Assembly: GCF_000005505.3 (NCBI RefSeq)
Contig: NC_016131.3
Location: 9,817,501 to 9,881,500, forward strand
Reading direction: 5' to 3'
Source of the DNA: Brachypodium distachyon
Lineage: Eukaryota > Streptophyta > Magnoliopsida > Poales > Poaceae
DNA length: 64,000 nt
Part shown: piece by piece, positions 43,517 to 54,981 of the stretch
Numbering within the stretch: position 1 is the stretch's first letter
Layout of the letters: each line of letters begins with the position of its first letter
Translations under genes and position numbers: made by a program
The notes under the pieces: model-generated
The model's input: only the letters and a program-made list of their open reading frames with translations
The model's database searches: none
What the model was told of the DNA's origin: nothing

Positions 43517-45176
43517 TGTCAGGCTGAGCCTGCATCACCTGAAGTATATCGACTTATGTGGGTAATGGACCATGTAATTTTCTAATGTGGGCTTGGGCCA
43601 GCCCATGGATACGACGTTTGTACGCTCAAAGGTTTTGTCTTTTTTTTTTGTCCCTCGGCTAGTATCAAAGTGGGTTTCAACCTTGAGTTGATCGGAGGCG
43701 CTGCGTTTGATCAGGAACGTCCCCTAAACATGGGTTAGGATGACTACGGTGGCAGTGACCCAAGTGCTTTTTCTATCCTGTTAAAAAAAATGCCTTTTGT
43801 ATCACTAGATTTTTTTAAAAATCAGAAATAATTTTCAGACGTAAATGTATTCTGTTTTTCTACCCCCAGAAATAAACCGAACTAAATTTGGTCAGTTCAG
43901 AATTTTCTTTGGCTAATCTAAAGCACCGAATTGTACAAGGCCCATAGGCATAGCCGCATAGGAATCCCACCCAGCTAAGGCTTTGTTCGGTTATGAAGAT
44001 CCCAGTGATCGCAAGGGTTGTTGTGATTTTAGGTCAACTGCCTGTCAATCCCCCCAGGGATGGGTGGAACTGAGAACTGGCACTAAGGATTATGAGATCT
44101 CTAGTTTCGTTCCACCCGGCACCTGACTTTATTGTCTCCTTCTTGACATCGAGTTCCCACAACCCGTAGCCATTCTCGACCCGCCCACCGGCCACCTCCA
44201 CGTCATTGCTTTGTCATTGCCGACTGACTAGCTCGCTACGAATCCCCAATACAGTCATCTCACGGTCTTGGCGAGACTGACTGAGCGCCACGGCACACCA
44301 CAACACTGGCACCCAAAAATTAGCGTACATCCTTGTCGCTCAGCCTCGTCCTCGCAGCCCGGGACAATTTCTTATTTCGAAATTTCGAGTGAATGTCTGG
44401 TGGAATGTTAACCAAACGGTGTACTCTGAACCAACATTTGTGGTTTTGCCTATTTAGCTACTATTGATTGTTGTTTGCTAGGATGCAAATTTGAAAAGTA
44501 TTTTTGTTTTATACCGAATGCCAATGCCACTTTGTTCATTTTTTTTACAGAATTCAAATGCACACAGTTCTGGTTGAATTAATGTATGTGCAGACTGCAT
44601 CAAACATTATGTATCTTAATGTTTTTCTGATTCTTCAAAAACTTACACACATGTTTTGTCATCAAATTTCTCTTCAAAGAAATGTTTCGATTAAATCAAT
44701 TGGGTGTACAAAATGAACCGTTGGTCGATGTAAAACTCAGTCGATCGGTTTGTGCTGCTACTGCAAGTGCAGGTGCAACTTCTGTATTGAATGATCGAAC
44801 GAATCTTTGATGCACTGTCATTCAGGGGAAAGCCGTTAGCCGTGGGCGAATGCCAGGTGTGGAGCTTTGTGGCATCGAACTTTGATGCCGTTCAGGTGCG
44901 GGGTCCGTGGGATCGGCGAAGCTTACAGCACTGAAACCGCCAAGCAGAGATTGGAGGAACGGAACCGGGAATTACTGCTGCTTTGAGATTGGTACTGCCA
45001 CATGTCATGAACAGGATGTGGCATAAGAAAAGGCAGGCCAGGTACATTGTACCAGCACCCCCACCGCTTTGCGATCAGCTCAAACCAGAAGCGAGCTCGC
45101 ACGCCACGACAGGCGATGGCCCGAGCTGTCACGCACCCGTGCCGACGGCCAGGATAAGCTCGCCAGCGACCGCGAG
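43517..45176. other. Intergenic upstream of the globulin gene
   Basis: No protein-coding feature recognised. Positions from about 44800 may hold distal promoter elements of the globulin gene. Confidence 0.5.
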
Positions 45177-45242
45177 ACGTGGCGTCCCGGCCTCGCCACG
45201 GACGCAGCGCTCCCTCCACGTAGCCGCGCCACGGCGCCACGT
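45177..45242 (+). promoter_or_regulatory. Pair of ABRE-type elements in the globulin promoter
   Basis: ACGTGGC at 45177-45183 and its inverse GCCACGT at 45236-45242 are ABA-response element cores, bound by bZIP factors such as ABI5/TRAB1. They lie about 195 and 130 bp upstream of the globulin ATG. This fits ABA-driven expression in the maturing embryo or aleurone, known for cereal 7S globulins. Confidence 0.55.
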
Positions 45243-45259
45243 AAAGCGGCGCGCGCGCC

Positions 45260-45268
45260 TACAAAAGG
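45260..45268 (+). promoter_or_regulatory. Candidate TATA-like box of the globulin gene
   Basis: TACAAAAGG lies about 110 bp upstream of the ATG, a suitable distance for the core promoter. It is not a canonical TATAAA, and no better match occurs nearby. Confidence 0.4.
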
Positions 45269-45372
45269 ACGCTTTCCCAAGCTCCATCATCACAGCACAG
45301 ATCGAGCAGAGCTAGCCATCAAACACAGAGCGAAGTGTAAGCGTAGACACACCCACAGTAGTAGCCAAAGCC

Positions 45373-47471
45373 ATGGCGAGCAGAGCCAGGGCGAGCGTCC
45401 TCGTCCTCTTCCTCCTGGCCGCCGGCGTCCTCTTCGCCGCGGCCTCCACCTCCAGCTCCAGGGAGGAGGAGCAGCGCTCGCTGGAGCAATGCCAGCAGCG
45501 GTGCCAGGAAGGCCAGTCGACGCGCCACCAGCAGGCCGAGTGCCTGCAGCAGTGCAAGGACAGGCAGCAGCAGGAACAGGAGGGCCGTGGACGGCACGGC
45601 GAGGGGTCATCATCCGGGCGTGAGGGCCGCCGGGAGGATGAGAAGCAGCAGCAGCAGCAGCAGCAGGAGAGCCGGCGGCCGTACGTGTTCGGGCCACGGA
45701 GCTTCCAGTCCATCGTCCAGAACGAGCAGGGCTTCATCAAGTCCCTGCCCCCGTTCAGCGAGGCCTCCAGGCTCCTCCGCGGCATCAAGAACTACCGCGT
45801 CGCCGTCCTCGAGGCCAACCCGCGCTCCTTCGTCGTGCCGGGCTTCGCCGACGCCGACGGCATCGGCTACGTCGCTCAAGGTATAACTTATCTGTTGCAT
45901 GCAAGTCATAATTAATTGATTGACGTCACGTGCACGCGTGCGCAGGCGAGGGAGTGCTGACGTTGATCCAGAACGGCGAGAGGCAGTCCTACACCGTCCG
46001 GGAAGGCGACGTCATCGTGGCGCCGGCGGGGACGCTCATGTATCTGGCCAACACCGACGGCCGGAGGAAGCTGGTCGTTGTCAAGATCCTCCACACCATC
46101 TCCGTGCCCGGCGAGTTCCAGGTAAAAAAACAAACAAATCTGCTTTGAACGCTAGTACGTACTGCATGCGACACCTACGTGTACTAACGGCCGTCCTACG
46201 TGGCATTGGCAGTATTTCCGTGCCGATTCGCTCGTGTCAAGCCTGAGCAAACCCATCCAGAGAGCTGCCTTCAAGGTACACAAAATCGTCCCGATCGATC
46301 CATGTCTCGATCCGTTAATAAATAAATAAATTTGTTTCAACGGACCAAGAAAAGAAATTAATTCATATATATACGCACGCGCATGCAGGCTTCGGATGAG
46401 CAGCTGGAGAAGGTGTTCGGGAGGCAGCGGCAGCAGCAGCAACAGGAGGGAGAGGAGGAGGGGTTCATCATCCGCGCGTCCGAGGAGCAGCTGCGCGAGC
46501 TGCGTCGCCAGGCCTCCTCCGGGAGCAGCCACGGCTCGCACTGGCCTCTGCCGCCGTTCGGGGGCGAGTCCAGCGCCGCCACCTTCAACCTCCTCGAGCA
46601 GCGGCCCAAGATCTCCAACCAGCACGGCCGCCTCTACGAGGCCGACGCCCGCAGCTTCCGCCCCCTCGCCGACCACGACGTCCGCGTCGCCCTCGTCAAC
46701 ATCACCGCCGTGCGTGCTCGCCGTTAAACAATCGCTTCTCTTCGTCCTACCTTTAACTTGTTTCTAAACTGTTTGCATCCATGCGTGGATGTGCAGGGCT
46801 CTATGACCGCGCCGTTCTACAACTCCCGGTCCGTGAAGTTCGCCGTGGTGGTGCAAGGCTCCGGCGAAGTGGAGATCGTGTGCCCGCACCAGTCGTCCTC
46901 CAGCTCCAGCAGCCAAGACGAACCGGAGCGCCGCCGCGGCCAGAGCGAGCAGGGACGCGAGAGCCGCCGAGGCCAGAGCGAGCGACAACAACAGGAAGAG
47001 CAGTCCTCCGAGGACGAGCGAGAGGAACGCCAACAAGGACGTGGGCAGCAGCAGCAACAGCAGCAGGGAAGGTACGAGAGGATCCGCGCCCGGGTGTCCG
47101 TCGGCTCAGCGTTCGTGGTGCCCCCGGGCCACCCGGTGGTGGAGATCGCGTCCTCCTCCCGCGGCGGCGGCGACGACAACAACAACCTCCAGATCGCCTG
47201 CTTCGAGATCCGCGCCGAGAAGAACGACAGGGTGTACCTCGCCGGAGCCAACAACGTGTTCAGCCAGCTCGACAGGATCTCCAAGGACCTGGCCTTCGGC
47301 GACGCCAGGGCCGTGGACGAGATGGTCAGGGGCAACCAGAAGAAAAAAGGCTTCCTCCCCGGGCCCGAGCAGCAGCAGCAGGAGCAGCAGGGCGAGGAGG
47401 GAGAGAGGCGCCGCGGCGGCCGCGGCGGCGACATGGAGACGTTCCTCCGGATGGCCACCGGAGTGCTGTGA
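45373..47471 (+). CDS. Vicilin-like 7S globulin, seed storage protein (two cupin domains)
   Basis: Five exons (45373-45880, 45946-46121, 46213-46275, 46389-46709, 46797-47471), all GT..AG and in phase, encode 580 residues. A signal peptide (about 1-26) is followed by a Cys hairpin C40-x3-C44-x12-C57-x3-C61, typical of vicilin N-terminal regions, and a Gln/Glu-rich linker. Cupin 1 (about 102-250) starts P-Y-V-F-G-P-R-S-F and includes V-V-P-G-F and G-D-V-I-V-A-P-A-G. Cupin 2 (about 308-525) includes L-Y-E-A-D-A-R-S-F and F-V-V-P-P-G-H-P-V. Between its strands is a long Gln/Glu/Arg-rich insertion. It accumulates in protein bodies or vacuoles of embryo and aleurone as a trimeric reserve. It closely resembles cereal embryo globulins (barley BEG1, wheat globulin 3), which are food allergens in some cases, but is not identical to BEG1. 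Confidence 0.95.
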
Positions 47472-47678
47472 GTGAGTGAAGCTAGCTGCCAGAGAGGGGC
47501 AGTGACGGCAGTGCGTGGCATTGTCGTTTGTGTGGTAGCGGACGTGCGCATGGGTGAGCTGTGAGCCAGAGCGGGTGAAAGAGTTTGGACTTGTGTGTGT
47601 AGTGAGTACTAGCGTAAATAAGTGCTGGCTCGATCTGTATGACGATGTAAGGTACCATGGCATGTGCCCGTTTATATA

Positions 47679-47684
47679 AATAAA
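47679..47684 (+). terminator. Candidate poly(A) signal of the globulin gene
   Basis: AATAAA lies about 210 bp after the stop codon, in a TTTATATAAATAAA context. Plant signals are degenerate, so this is only a plausible site. Confidence 0.45.
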
Positions 47685-50086
47685 AACAAGGGCGTTTTGC
47701 GCCTCTTCTCCGGTATATTTTCTCTTTATATTAGCCTAAACATTACCGTTCCATTCGCATTCAAAAATACTGGTTCAAATCACACCGCCTTCGTGTCACG
47801 ACCTTACATCGGATTACTGTTAGTCGGAACAAGTTCCTCCTTGAATGAATCAAAGGGATCGTCAATATCTCTCCTCTTATTTACTTTTCCTGAAAGAATT
47901 AGAGATGGACAAGTGTCTTTTGTTTTTAGAGATGCGGACGAGTGTCAAGATGAAATCATGGGAATCAAATGCAAGGCAACATTGAACATGCTCTGGAGTT
48001 TCTGAAAGCAAGCAGCGTTGGTTAAGGAAAGAAAACATCCCGTTGCTAGATTATTGGGCTTCTATAAATACAACATCGGCACCCACGCCGGCCCAAACTG
48101 ATAGATATGGGCCCGTGCGCGGCCCAATCCTGAAACCCACCGAGCGAGGCCCATTCGCGCGATCGTCCAGAGACCTAATTTTCGGGACCGGCCGAAGGGG
48201 AGATGGCGCACGCCTGCCGCCGGCACGATGGGGCATCCATGGGCACGGCAACCCCGCCGCCGGTACGAAACCCACCCGACGACCCGACCCTTATCCTCTT
48301 CGAATCTTCGCACGGAAATTCCTCCCTCCATCGAATTATTCCCTTTGCAACAATGTTGGACGCTCTGCTCTTCCTGCGTTATTACTACGATGCCAAACTC
48401 CCACAGTATTCTACTACCTACGTCGTGGTCCCTTGTTTGCGTCGTATACGATGCTGCTGATTTCGAGCCGTTCTAGGCTTAGGCTAGCTAATCCCGATAA
48501 AGCCGGTGTTTAATTTACCCTGACAGCTGCTCTGCCCCTGCTGCAAGCAGTATGGCGAGAATATACCCTTCGTCTCAGGTAGTACTACTACTACTACTAT
48601 CATGAGAAGCTCTCACAGCTATGTAAAGCGTAATCAGCCTAGGGTTTATCCCCCGACGAAAAAGCAAAAGAGATTAAACCGCAAAGTGGTCCTATCCTGG
48701 CTCCCCTTCCCCTGCCTGCTGAGATGCTATGCCACTTTTGTCTGTGGAGCTTGGGCCATGGGGTTCCGGTCTCGCTTCCCATCCCCCCCTCTCTCTTTTT
48801 GTTTCTATCCTTTTGAGGAAGAAAGGAACACGCAGCCATGGTAGCAATTGACCCGTAGGACTAGTGCACTGGTGGTCATGCTTGCCTTCTTGGCTTGGCA
48901 TGCATCCTCCCCTTGATGAGTACTGAGGACTCAGGAGCCTTCTTTCTTTTTGGAGGGCCCCCGCTGCTTTCGTGTCCCCTGGCCTGCCCACAGAGCATCG
49001 CCTGCCTTTGCTGCTTTTTCCATGAGCTGTAGGTTTCGTTCCATAGCAAAGGCAAAAGAAAACAAACACATTGCAGCAGAACGAGGCATCAGGCACGCAG
49101 CTTCTGTTCTGTGTCACACCCTTTTTCAGAGCTTTGCTTTGTGCACAAGCCTGGCTGCAACGGTGTGTTCGTGCTGGTGATCATTTCTTGGCGAGCAAAG
49201 CATGGACTGGAACAGTCTAGCAGTACTAGTATCAGGCATAATGGTTGAAGGTTCCATGGACAGTATGCTGTACAAATATGGTGGTGGGTTTTTTCCACTA
49301 AAATGTTTGGGCCAAGTGGCTCTTGTTACATCAGGAGATCAAAGCAAAAGGGATGACAAGCCTTCCTTCCGAGTACAAATCGCTCAGGAAAAGGAAATTT
49401 GCACGACGGTAGGGATATCCAAAAGCACAACACAAATTAGCTTCAGTTGTTTTTTTGACCGGGTATTAGCTTCAGTTGTTAGTGACTAGCTAATTTTCTT
49501 CGGGGGACTAAAACTCTCCTGTATTTTGGTTGCACACGATACCAGTGCTTGCAGATGGTTAGGTTCAAAACTGTGCAGAAATGCACAAATCTTCCTGTCA
49601 AGAGAAGTGCAACGGCATTAGTCATGCATTTTGTTAAAATTTCCCTTGCAAACGAAAACAATATACATGTAGTCAAGTAGAACATACCTAATTTTAGGGT
49701 TAGAAATTAAGAAAACCATCTCCTTGAGTATCTGCATGTGCACAACCGTCAGAAGAGGTATTAGCCGGCCATTAACTTACCAAGGGTGATTAAAAAACAC
49801 GTCCTCTGCAGTACGGTACGTACAAAAACTGAAGTGGGGAAAGGGCAGCGCATTTAAGAATCACCTGTTGGCCGGAAATATTCCAATTGCTGGAATCTTG
49901 GGAAGAACGAAGTTCATCTGGTGTGCTCTGGCACCGAAGGAATGTCTGCCCAGAACACACATGGGAGCTATGATGAATACAATGCCTTCGCATGGAATTC
50001 AGAGAACTTGACAGAGTAACAAGCTTAAACAATGCGGTCTTGCAGTTGCAGGGAATATTTAACCTTGGCTCCATGGGGATGCAAAA
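47685..50086. other. Intergenic, no gene seen
   Basis: 48050-48300 is GC-rich and gives several overlapping short frames, none convincing. 49700-50086 is probably the 3' UTR of the minus-strand 5-phosphatase gene. Confidence 0.5.
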
Positions 50087-53000
50087 TCAATAAAAATTGA
50101 TATCTGTGTAACTGCGTGGATAAGTTGGGTGTGGTAGTTCATCCACCCCCATTAGGGAGCTAGAACGGGTAAAGCTCCCGAATTGAGCTTGGCTCGGTAG
50201 TTTAACCTCCGCTGTGAAAATACTGTATACAGGTCTGTGGTCCGAGAATCTAGACTCGCCACGGACATAACATAGCTGATTTAGGCCTCTCCCATACCAT
50301 AAAATCCGATCACACCTTCACAAAAGCAAAACATTGTTATGTTCGTGAGGTGAAAGTTACGTGTGGTGGGGAGAGATGCTTGGACATAATCATATTAATT
50401 AAACAGCAGTGCCAATAGGTTCTGTTTTGTAAATTTTACCATGCTGGTGTTCTTCGCTTCTCATTTGGATGCATATCGTCACCTGCATATCTGTCAGAGT
50501 TGTACGAGTATTTGTACGTGGGAGGAAAATAAATCCTCCCTTCTTTCCAGCCTGCAAAGACACGACCATATCTTTGCTCTATACGGAGCTGTCACAAAAA
50601 AATTCAACATAAGAAATAAAACAGGTAATGTAATCTTCATAGCCAGTGTTGTCAGTTGTGGTGAAAATGGCTAACCTGATCTTTTTCCAATAATTGTTTC
50701 CAATTGTGCATCTCAACTAGAGCCTTAACTGAGCGATAGGAAAGAGCTATCCGGTAGTTCAGATCCCCGAGCCATATTATCCGACTGAAAGAAACAAAAT
50801 AAATGACTTACTAAGATATTGGTCTTCAGTTTTTCTAACTTCATTCTACTTGACATGTTTAACTGACAGAACATACTACAACATGTGATTGATGACATAC
50901 TCATGGTCAAGAATTGTCTCTGGCGACTTCTCATCACGTGCACCATGAACATGTGGGAATCTGGTCTTCCTCAAAATTTCCACCACATCTGCATTTCTTC
51001 TAAGTTCATCGCCATCCTTTTGACCTGAGGTTAAGTGTGTGCAAACAAAGCAGAAGCTTGTCTGATGCAGAGACATACTGATAGATATCGAGCCCTGAGT
51101 TAGGAAAAAAAACAAGTGAGGAAAGAACCAAAGGAATGGGCAATATAAATGGTGTAAAGCAAAAAAAGTAGTTCCAATAAATGGACGCACGTACTAAACG
51201 GACCCCGGTTAAAACTAAAAGTGTTGGCAACAGATCAAAAGTTACTATACTCACTGTAAAAATTAACGAAGTTAAGATTAACTATGCACGCCTAGAAGAA
51301 ATGAGAAATAGCAAACGTACCTTATTTCCAAGATATCCCATCAAGCCTCTGCCAACACATGATACCTTCAAGTTCTTTACATGCTCTCTTATATCACTCC
51401 GCACCCAAACCATGAGAAAGACTCCAACCATTTGCTTGCTAGCAACTAAGCAATACCTGCTGTGTTAGAAAAAAAAACTGTTTCAGTTCAGAGAATTTTA
51501 GTCATTCCAAAGATGAATGAGGGGCGTATTGCCATTTTAGAGAAATTTCAGTTCATCTATACCTGCTGTGATATAGAAATATCTGAATTTCAGTTCAGAG
51601 AATTTAAGTCATCGCAATGACAAATGAGGGCTGGATGCCATTTTAGAGAAACTTGATTAGCTTTTAATATGTTTTTTTTTAAATCTGGGAGTTGTGTCAT
51701 CTAGCTAGTTTGTGCCTCATAGCTAAAAATTAACTTACATGCAAAATTGGTTTATAAACATTGTCTTAGTAAACTTACCTAGAGTTCAGCAGCCGTCTAT
51801 TATTGTCATCGGTGCATAGTGGAGCACCATATCCAGATGGCATTGGTGAGAAGAATATACCACTAAGCGATTCCTCGTCCATATTCTCATCATCAGATGA
51901 CCCACCACATTTCATACTGGTGTCAACATCACTTGGCCTGCTCCCAAAGCTAATCCGGTCACAAACACTGAAACGACGGTCCACTAATGAGTGTGGATCC
52001 ATCATGTCAATTCTTGAACTTCGGTTGAAGGATTGAAATGAACGTCGATGGAAGAATGAGGAGTTCCGTTGTCTTCTTGATGATCGCTCAAAATCAACAT
52101 TGAGCTCCGCAATAGGATCAGGAACCGGTGAGGGCGTGTGGTAGTTGTACACAGCAGAGCCATGGAAATCTTGATTATTGAGAGTCTTTCTAACAATAGA
52201 AACCCATTTCTTTGCTGGACCATTGTCTTCAGTCAACAGGACGTTGCCAGCATTCAAAGGAACAATTTCTTGAAACCTGGTATGATGATTTTAGTTACAG
52301 ATCCAGTTTTACCATTTTGAGATGTTTCCTACTCCCTCCGTTCCATAATTCTTGTCAAAATATTTACATGTGTATCTAGATGTTTTTTAGGAATAGATAC
52401 ATCCACTTTTTGGCAAATTTGAGACAAGAATTAAAGAACGGAGGGAGTATTTTGTAATACCAAAATATCTGATTAATTTAAGTAAATGCATGGGTTGAGT
52501 GCTATACCCAATGACGTATATATCAGCAGCAGGAGAAGTATGAAGCCAGTCCTCCAGATTCAGATGACTAGATGGTGACCTTCCACCCACATTCCATGTA
52601 CCAGCAAAGACCCTATGCGCACGAGCATATGGATTGTCATATCGAAATAAATTCTTATCCACAATGATCAGTGAAGTCTGCAGAGTTAGAAGTACTATAT
52701 GTTTACCTGTAGTCCTGCGTGTTTGTGATATAAGCACGATCAAATCCATTTCCTACTCGGCAATCTCGATCCGCATTCTTCCTAGGCAACCTCTCTAAGG
52801 AAAAACAGAGTTAATTCAGACATGCGGATGACACATTGTTGACTGGTGGTTGAAATTTGCAGTATTGCACCCAAGAAAGGGGTGAAAGATCTAAAAAATG
52901 TACCTGTTCTGCTCTTCTTGGTTTTGGATAAATCTCTCTCTGAGAAACTGGTCCTCCACTGCATCCCCGCTGAAATGATTAGATAGAACGAATTTTTAGC

Positions 53001-53465
53001 CACAAAGACAGTAATTTTTTTGGTTGTTTCTGCAACAACAGAAACAAATCCCACTGCACTACACTACACTACACAAAAGCAGGAAGCCAAGAGATCAAAC
53101 TTGCCTCTTGAAACAACAGGATTTGGTAGTAAACCAAACTACTGAGTAACATAAAAGAAATTGTATAATGTAAGCACACAAAATCATCTAGAGAACACAA
53201 ACTCATCAATTTGAGAATGAAAAGAGGTGGGTCTGAACTCCATAGTATGTACCTTCTTCAACTCCATAATCTGAATGGAAGTTCTTCGCTTTTGTTTTGA
53301 TGTTGAACAACTTCCTAACAATTGTCTTGGACCAGGACAACTTTGTCCACACCAATCAGAACCAAAACTAGATCAGAAGCTGAAATGGGGAAAAAAATAT
53401 GAAGAGCTTTGTTTTTTTTATGTGAGCTCCCTTACCCTGTTCTTCGTTGGAGTCTCATCTCTCAT
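50087..53465 (-). CDS. Type I inositol polyphosphate 5-phosphatase
   Basis: Eleven minus-strand exons keep frame throughout: 53465-53436, 53340-53253, 52969-52904, 52794-52707, 52612-52508, 52276-51779, 51456-51321, 51094-50901, 50784-50676, 50588-50440, 50315-50087. They encode 563 residues. It removes the 5-phosphate from inositol phosphates or phosphoinositides in the cytosol or at membranes. Catalytic landmarks: T-W-N-V-G-G (96-101), F-Q-E-I-V-P with Glu129, C-T-H-L-T-S-G (355-), I-W-L-G-D-L-N-Y-R (405-413), R-T-P-A-W-C-D-R-I-L (484-493) and S-D-H-R-P-V (512-517). The N-terminal basic segment ([10 protein letters not shown]) and a Ser/Arg-rich insertion of about 150 residues after the EIVP motif are typical of plant type I enzymes. 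The first exon has only 10 codons, and its acceptor (CAAAG) is weak: an in-frame TGA at 53356-53358 excludes a longer exon 2. A Stowaway MITE sits in intron 5. Confidence 0.95.
52332..52447. mobile_element. Stowaway MITE, 116 bp, in 5-phosphatase intron 5
   Basis: Ends CTCCCTCCGTTCCATAATTC and the complement of GAATTAAAGAACGGAGGGAG form long inverted repeats. TA flanks both ends (52330-52331 and 52448-52449). The interior contains the TGTATCTAGA..TAGATACA arms seen in common Triticeae Stowaway families. Confidence 0.9.
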
Positions 53466-54500
53466 TGTCTCAATGCTTCCTCATGCAGCTCCAGATATGC
53501 TTCCCCCCTCCTAAAACCTCCAGATTATGACCCTCTTTTGGGCCCTCTAAGAACAGTGTTTCCCAGAGAAGAAATGGGGAACGGATTCTACTTCTCCCCC
53601 TTTATAACGCTTGTTAGGAAGATTCCAAACTATGGGCAAAAGAACCAGTGAATTCACAGGAATTCCTCCGCTGGCTCAGAAACGGTCCAGGCAGCAGCTC
53701 AAAAGAAACATGAATCCACGGCAGGATCCCGAGAGGACATTGATGGGAAACAAGACGAAACAATGAATCACGTGGTTGGGGCAGGGGGAAAGATCAAGAA
53801 CGGAAGCGCGAAGGAAGCAGAAACCGCAAGATTCAGGAACAGAAAGCCAGGAACAGGGTCAGAGACAAGCCGAAAGCCACAGGCAAATTACACGAGCCTC
53901 TCAATGTCTAAGAGAAAGGTAGCTCTTGTTATTGTGCTCACAGCTCACCCAACCTGCACAACCTGCCTGCCTGCTTGCCCAGCTCACAACGCTCGCTCGG
54001 ATAGTCGGATCAATGCCGGTAGCAAGCAGCAGTTAATGCCCCGGACTCGCAGAAACACCAGGGGCCAGGCCGCCAGGGAGGGGCAGCAGAAATAAATAGG
54101 CCGAGCACCTGAAAAATGAATCTAATTACGCGGCGGAGGACACGGAGGCGACCAAGAGCTGACGAGCCTAGAGCCACTCCGCGCAAAATGCAAGAACAGG
54201 GGAAGCCAAAGATTCGAAGGATTCTGGAGGGAGGGAGAGAGCGCAGTGCGAAGACAGGCAAGCTGCTCTGTGCGCTCTCTTCTGTGTTCAAGGGGACGAG
54301 CAGGAGGAGACGGACTGAGTAGCGGCAGTAGCAGTGTGGGGGGAGTGAGGCACGGAGGCCAATATGAAGGGAATAAAGCGAAAGCTTTGGGGGCCGCCTC
54401 TTCGGCTACTACCGCTGCTGTTCCTTGCTTTCCCTTGTGTGTGTAGCCTTTGCTCTTTAGCTCTAAATCCGATGCAAACCAAAGCAAAGCGAGGCCTGCC
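53466..54500 (-). promoter_or_regulatory. 5-phosphatase leader and promoter region
   Basis: A minus-strand TATAAA at 53601-53606 (plus strand TTTATAACG) lies about 136 bp upstream of the ATG and could be the core promoter. Alternatively, the CT-rich block at 54150-54450 looks like a non-coding first exon with a CGC|GTAATT donor near 54127, making this a leader intron. Short frames on both strands here are not protein-like. Confidence 0.4.
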
Positions 54501-54911
54501 CAGGAGCTAAATGGTCTTGTGTGAGATTTTGCTTGATGAGGCCTTTAAAATCACTCGAAATGAATCCGAAGCACGCATGCTAGTATTTACATACATGGTG
54601 TTGGGCATATTGCTAGTACCCAAGGTTTGTACATGTCCAGACAGAGCACATAATTAATAAGACAAGCGTGGAGATTATGTAATGCCGAACGTTTGGTGGC
54701 GCTCGCTCCGTTCAACAAAACATCCCGTATAGTTTTTTCTCGTATTTTGGCTCCCGTGTCCGGTGGTCTCACACCCATTTAATTTTAATTCAATAAAACG
54801 AGAGTTGTCTTGATCCAACCACATAAATCTCTATGAGGTGTTTGTGCAACGGAGGAAGTAGAAAACGTGAGTTTGTAGATTTCCGTCTCCAACTCTTTAC
54901 AGAAAAAGACA
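54501..54911. other. Intergenic, no gene seen
   Basis: Nothing coding or structured is supported in this interval. Confidence 0.5.
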
Positions 54912-54913
54912 TA

Positions 54914-54979
54914 CTTCCTCCGATCCATATTACTTGTAGCTGTATTAAATCTGCGACAAGTAATATGGGTCGGAAGGAG
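54914..54979. mobile_element. Stowaway MITE, 66 bp
   Basis: CTTCCTCCGATCCATATTAC pairs with the complement of GTAATATGGGTCGGAAGGAG, flanked by TA at 54912-54913 and 54980-54981. The loop (TGTATTAAATCTGCG) is short, so almost the whole element is a hairpin. Confidence 0.88.
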
Positions 54980-54981
54980 TA

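Noticed and set aside
46817..47663. Long antisense frames over the globulin last exon
   Set aside because: Low-complexity Ser/Cys/Leu-rich products arising from the Gln/Glu codon repeats on the other strand.
52613..52706. Reading the 5-phosphatase exon 5 frame upstream through the segment before the WNVGG motif
   Set aside because: That frame is open but would leave an intron of only about 25 nt and breaks phase with the preceding exon. The GCATAG acceptor at 52613 restores frame and the conserved sequence.
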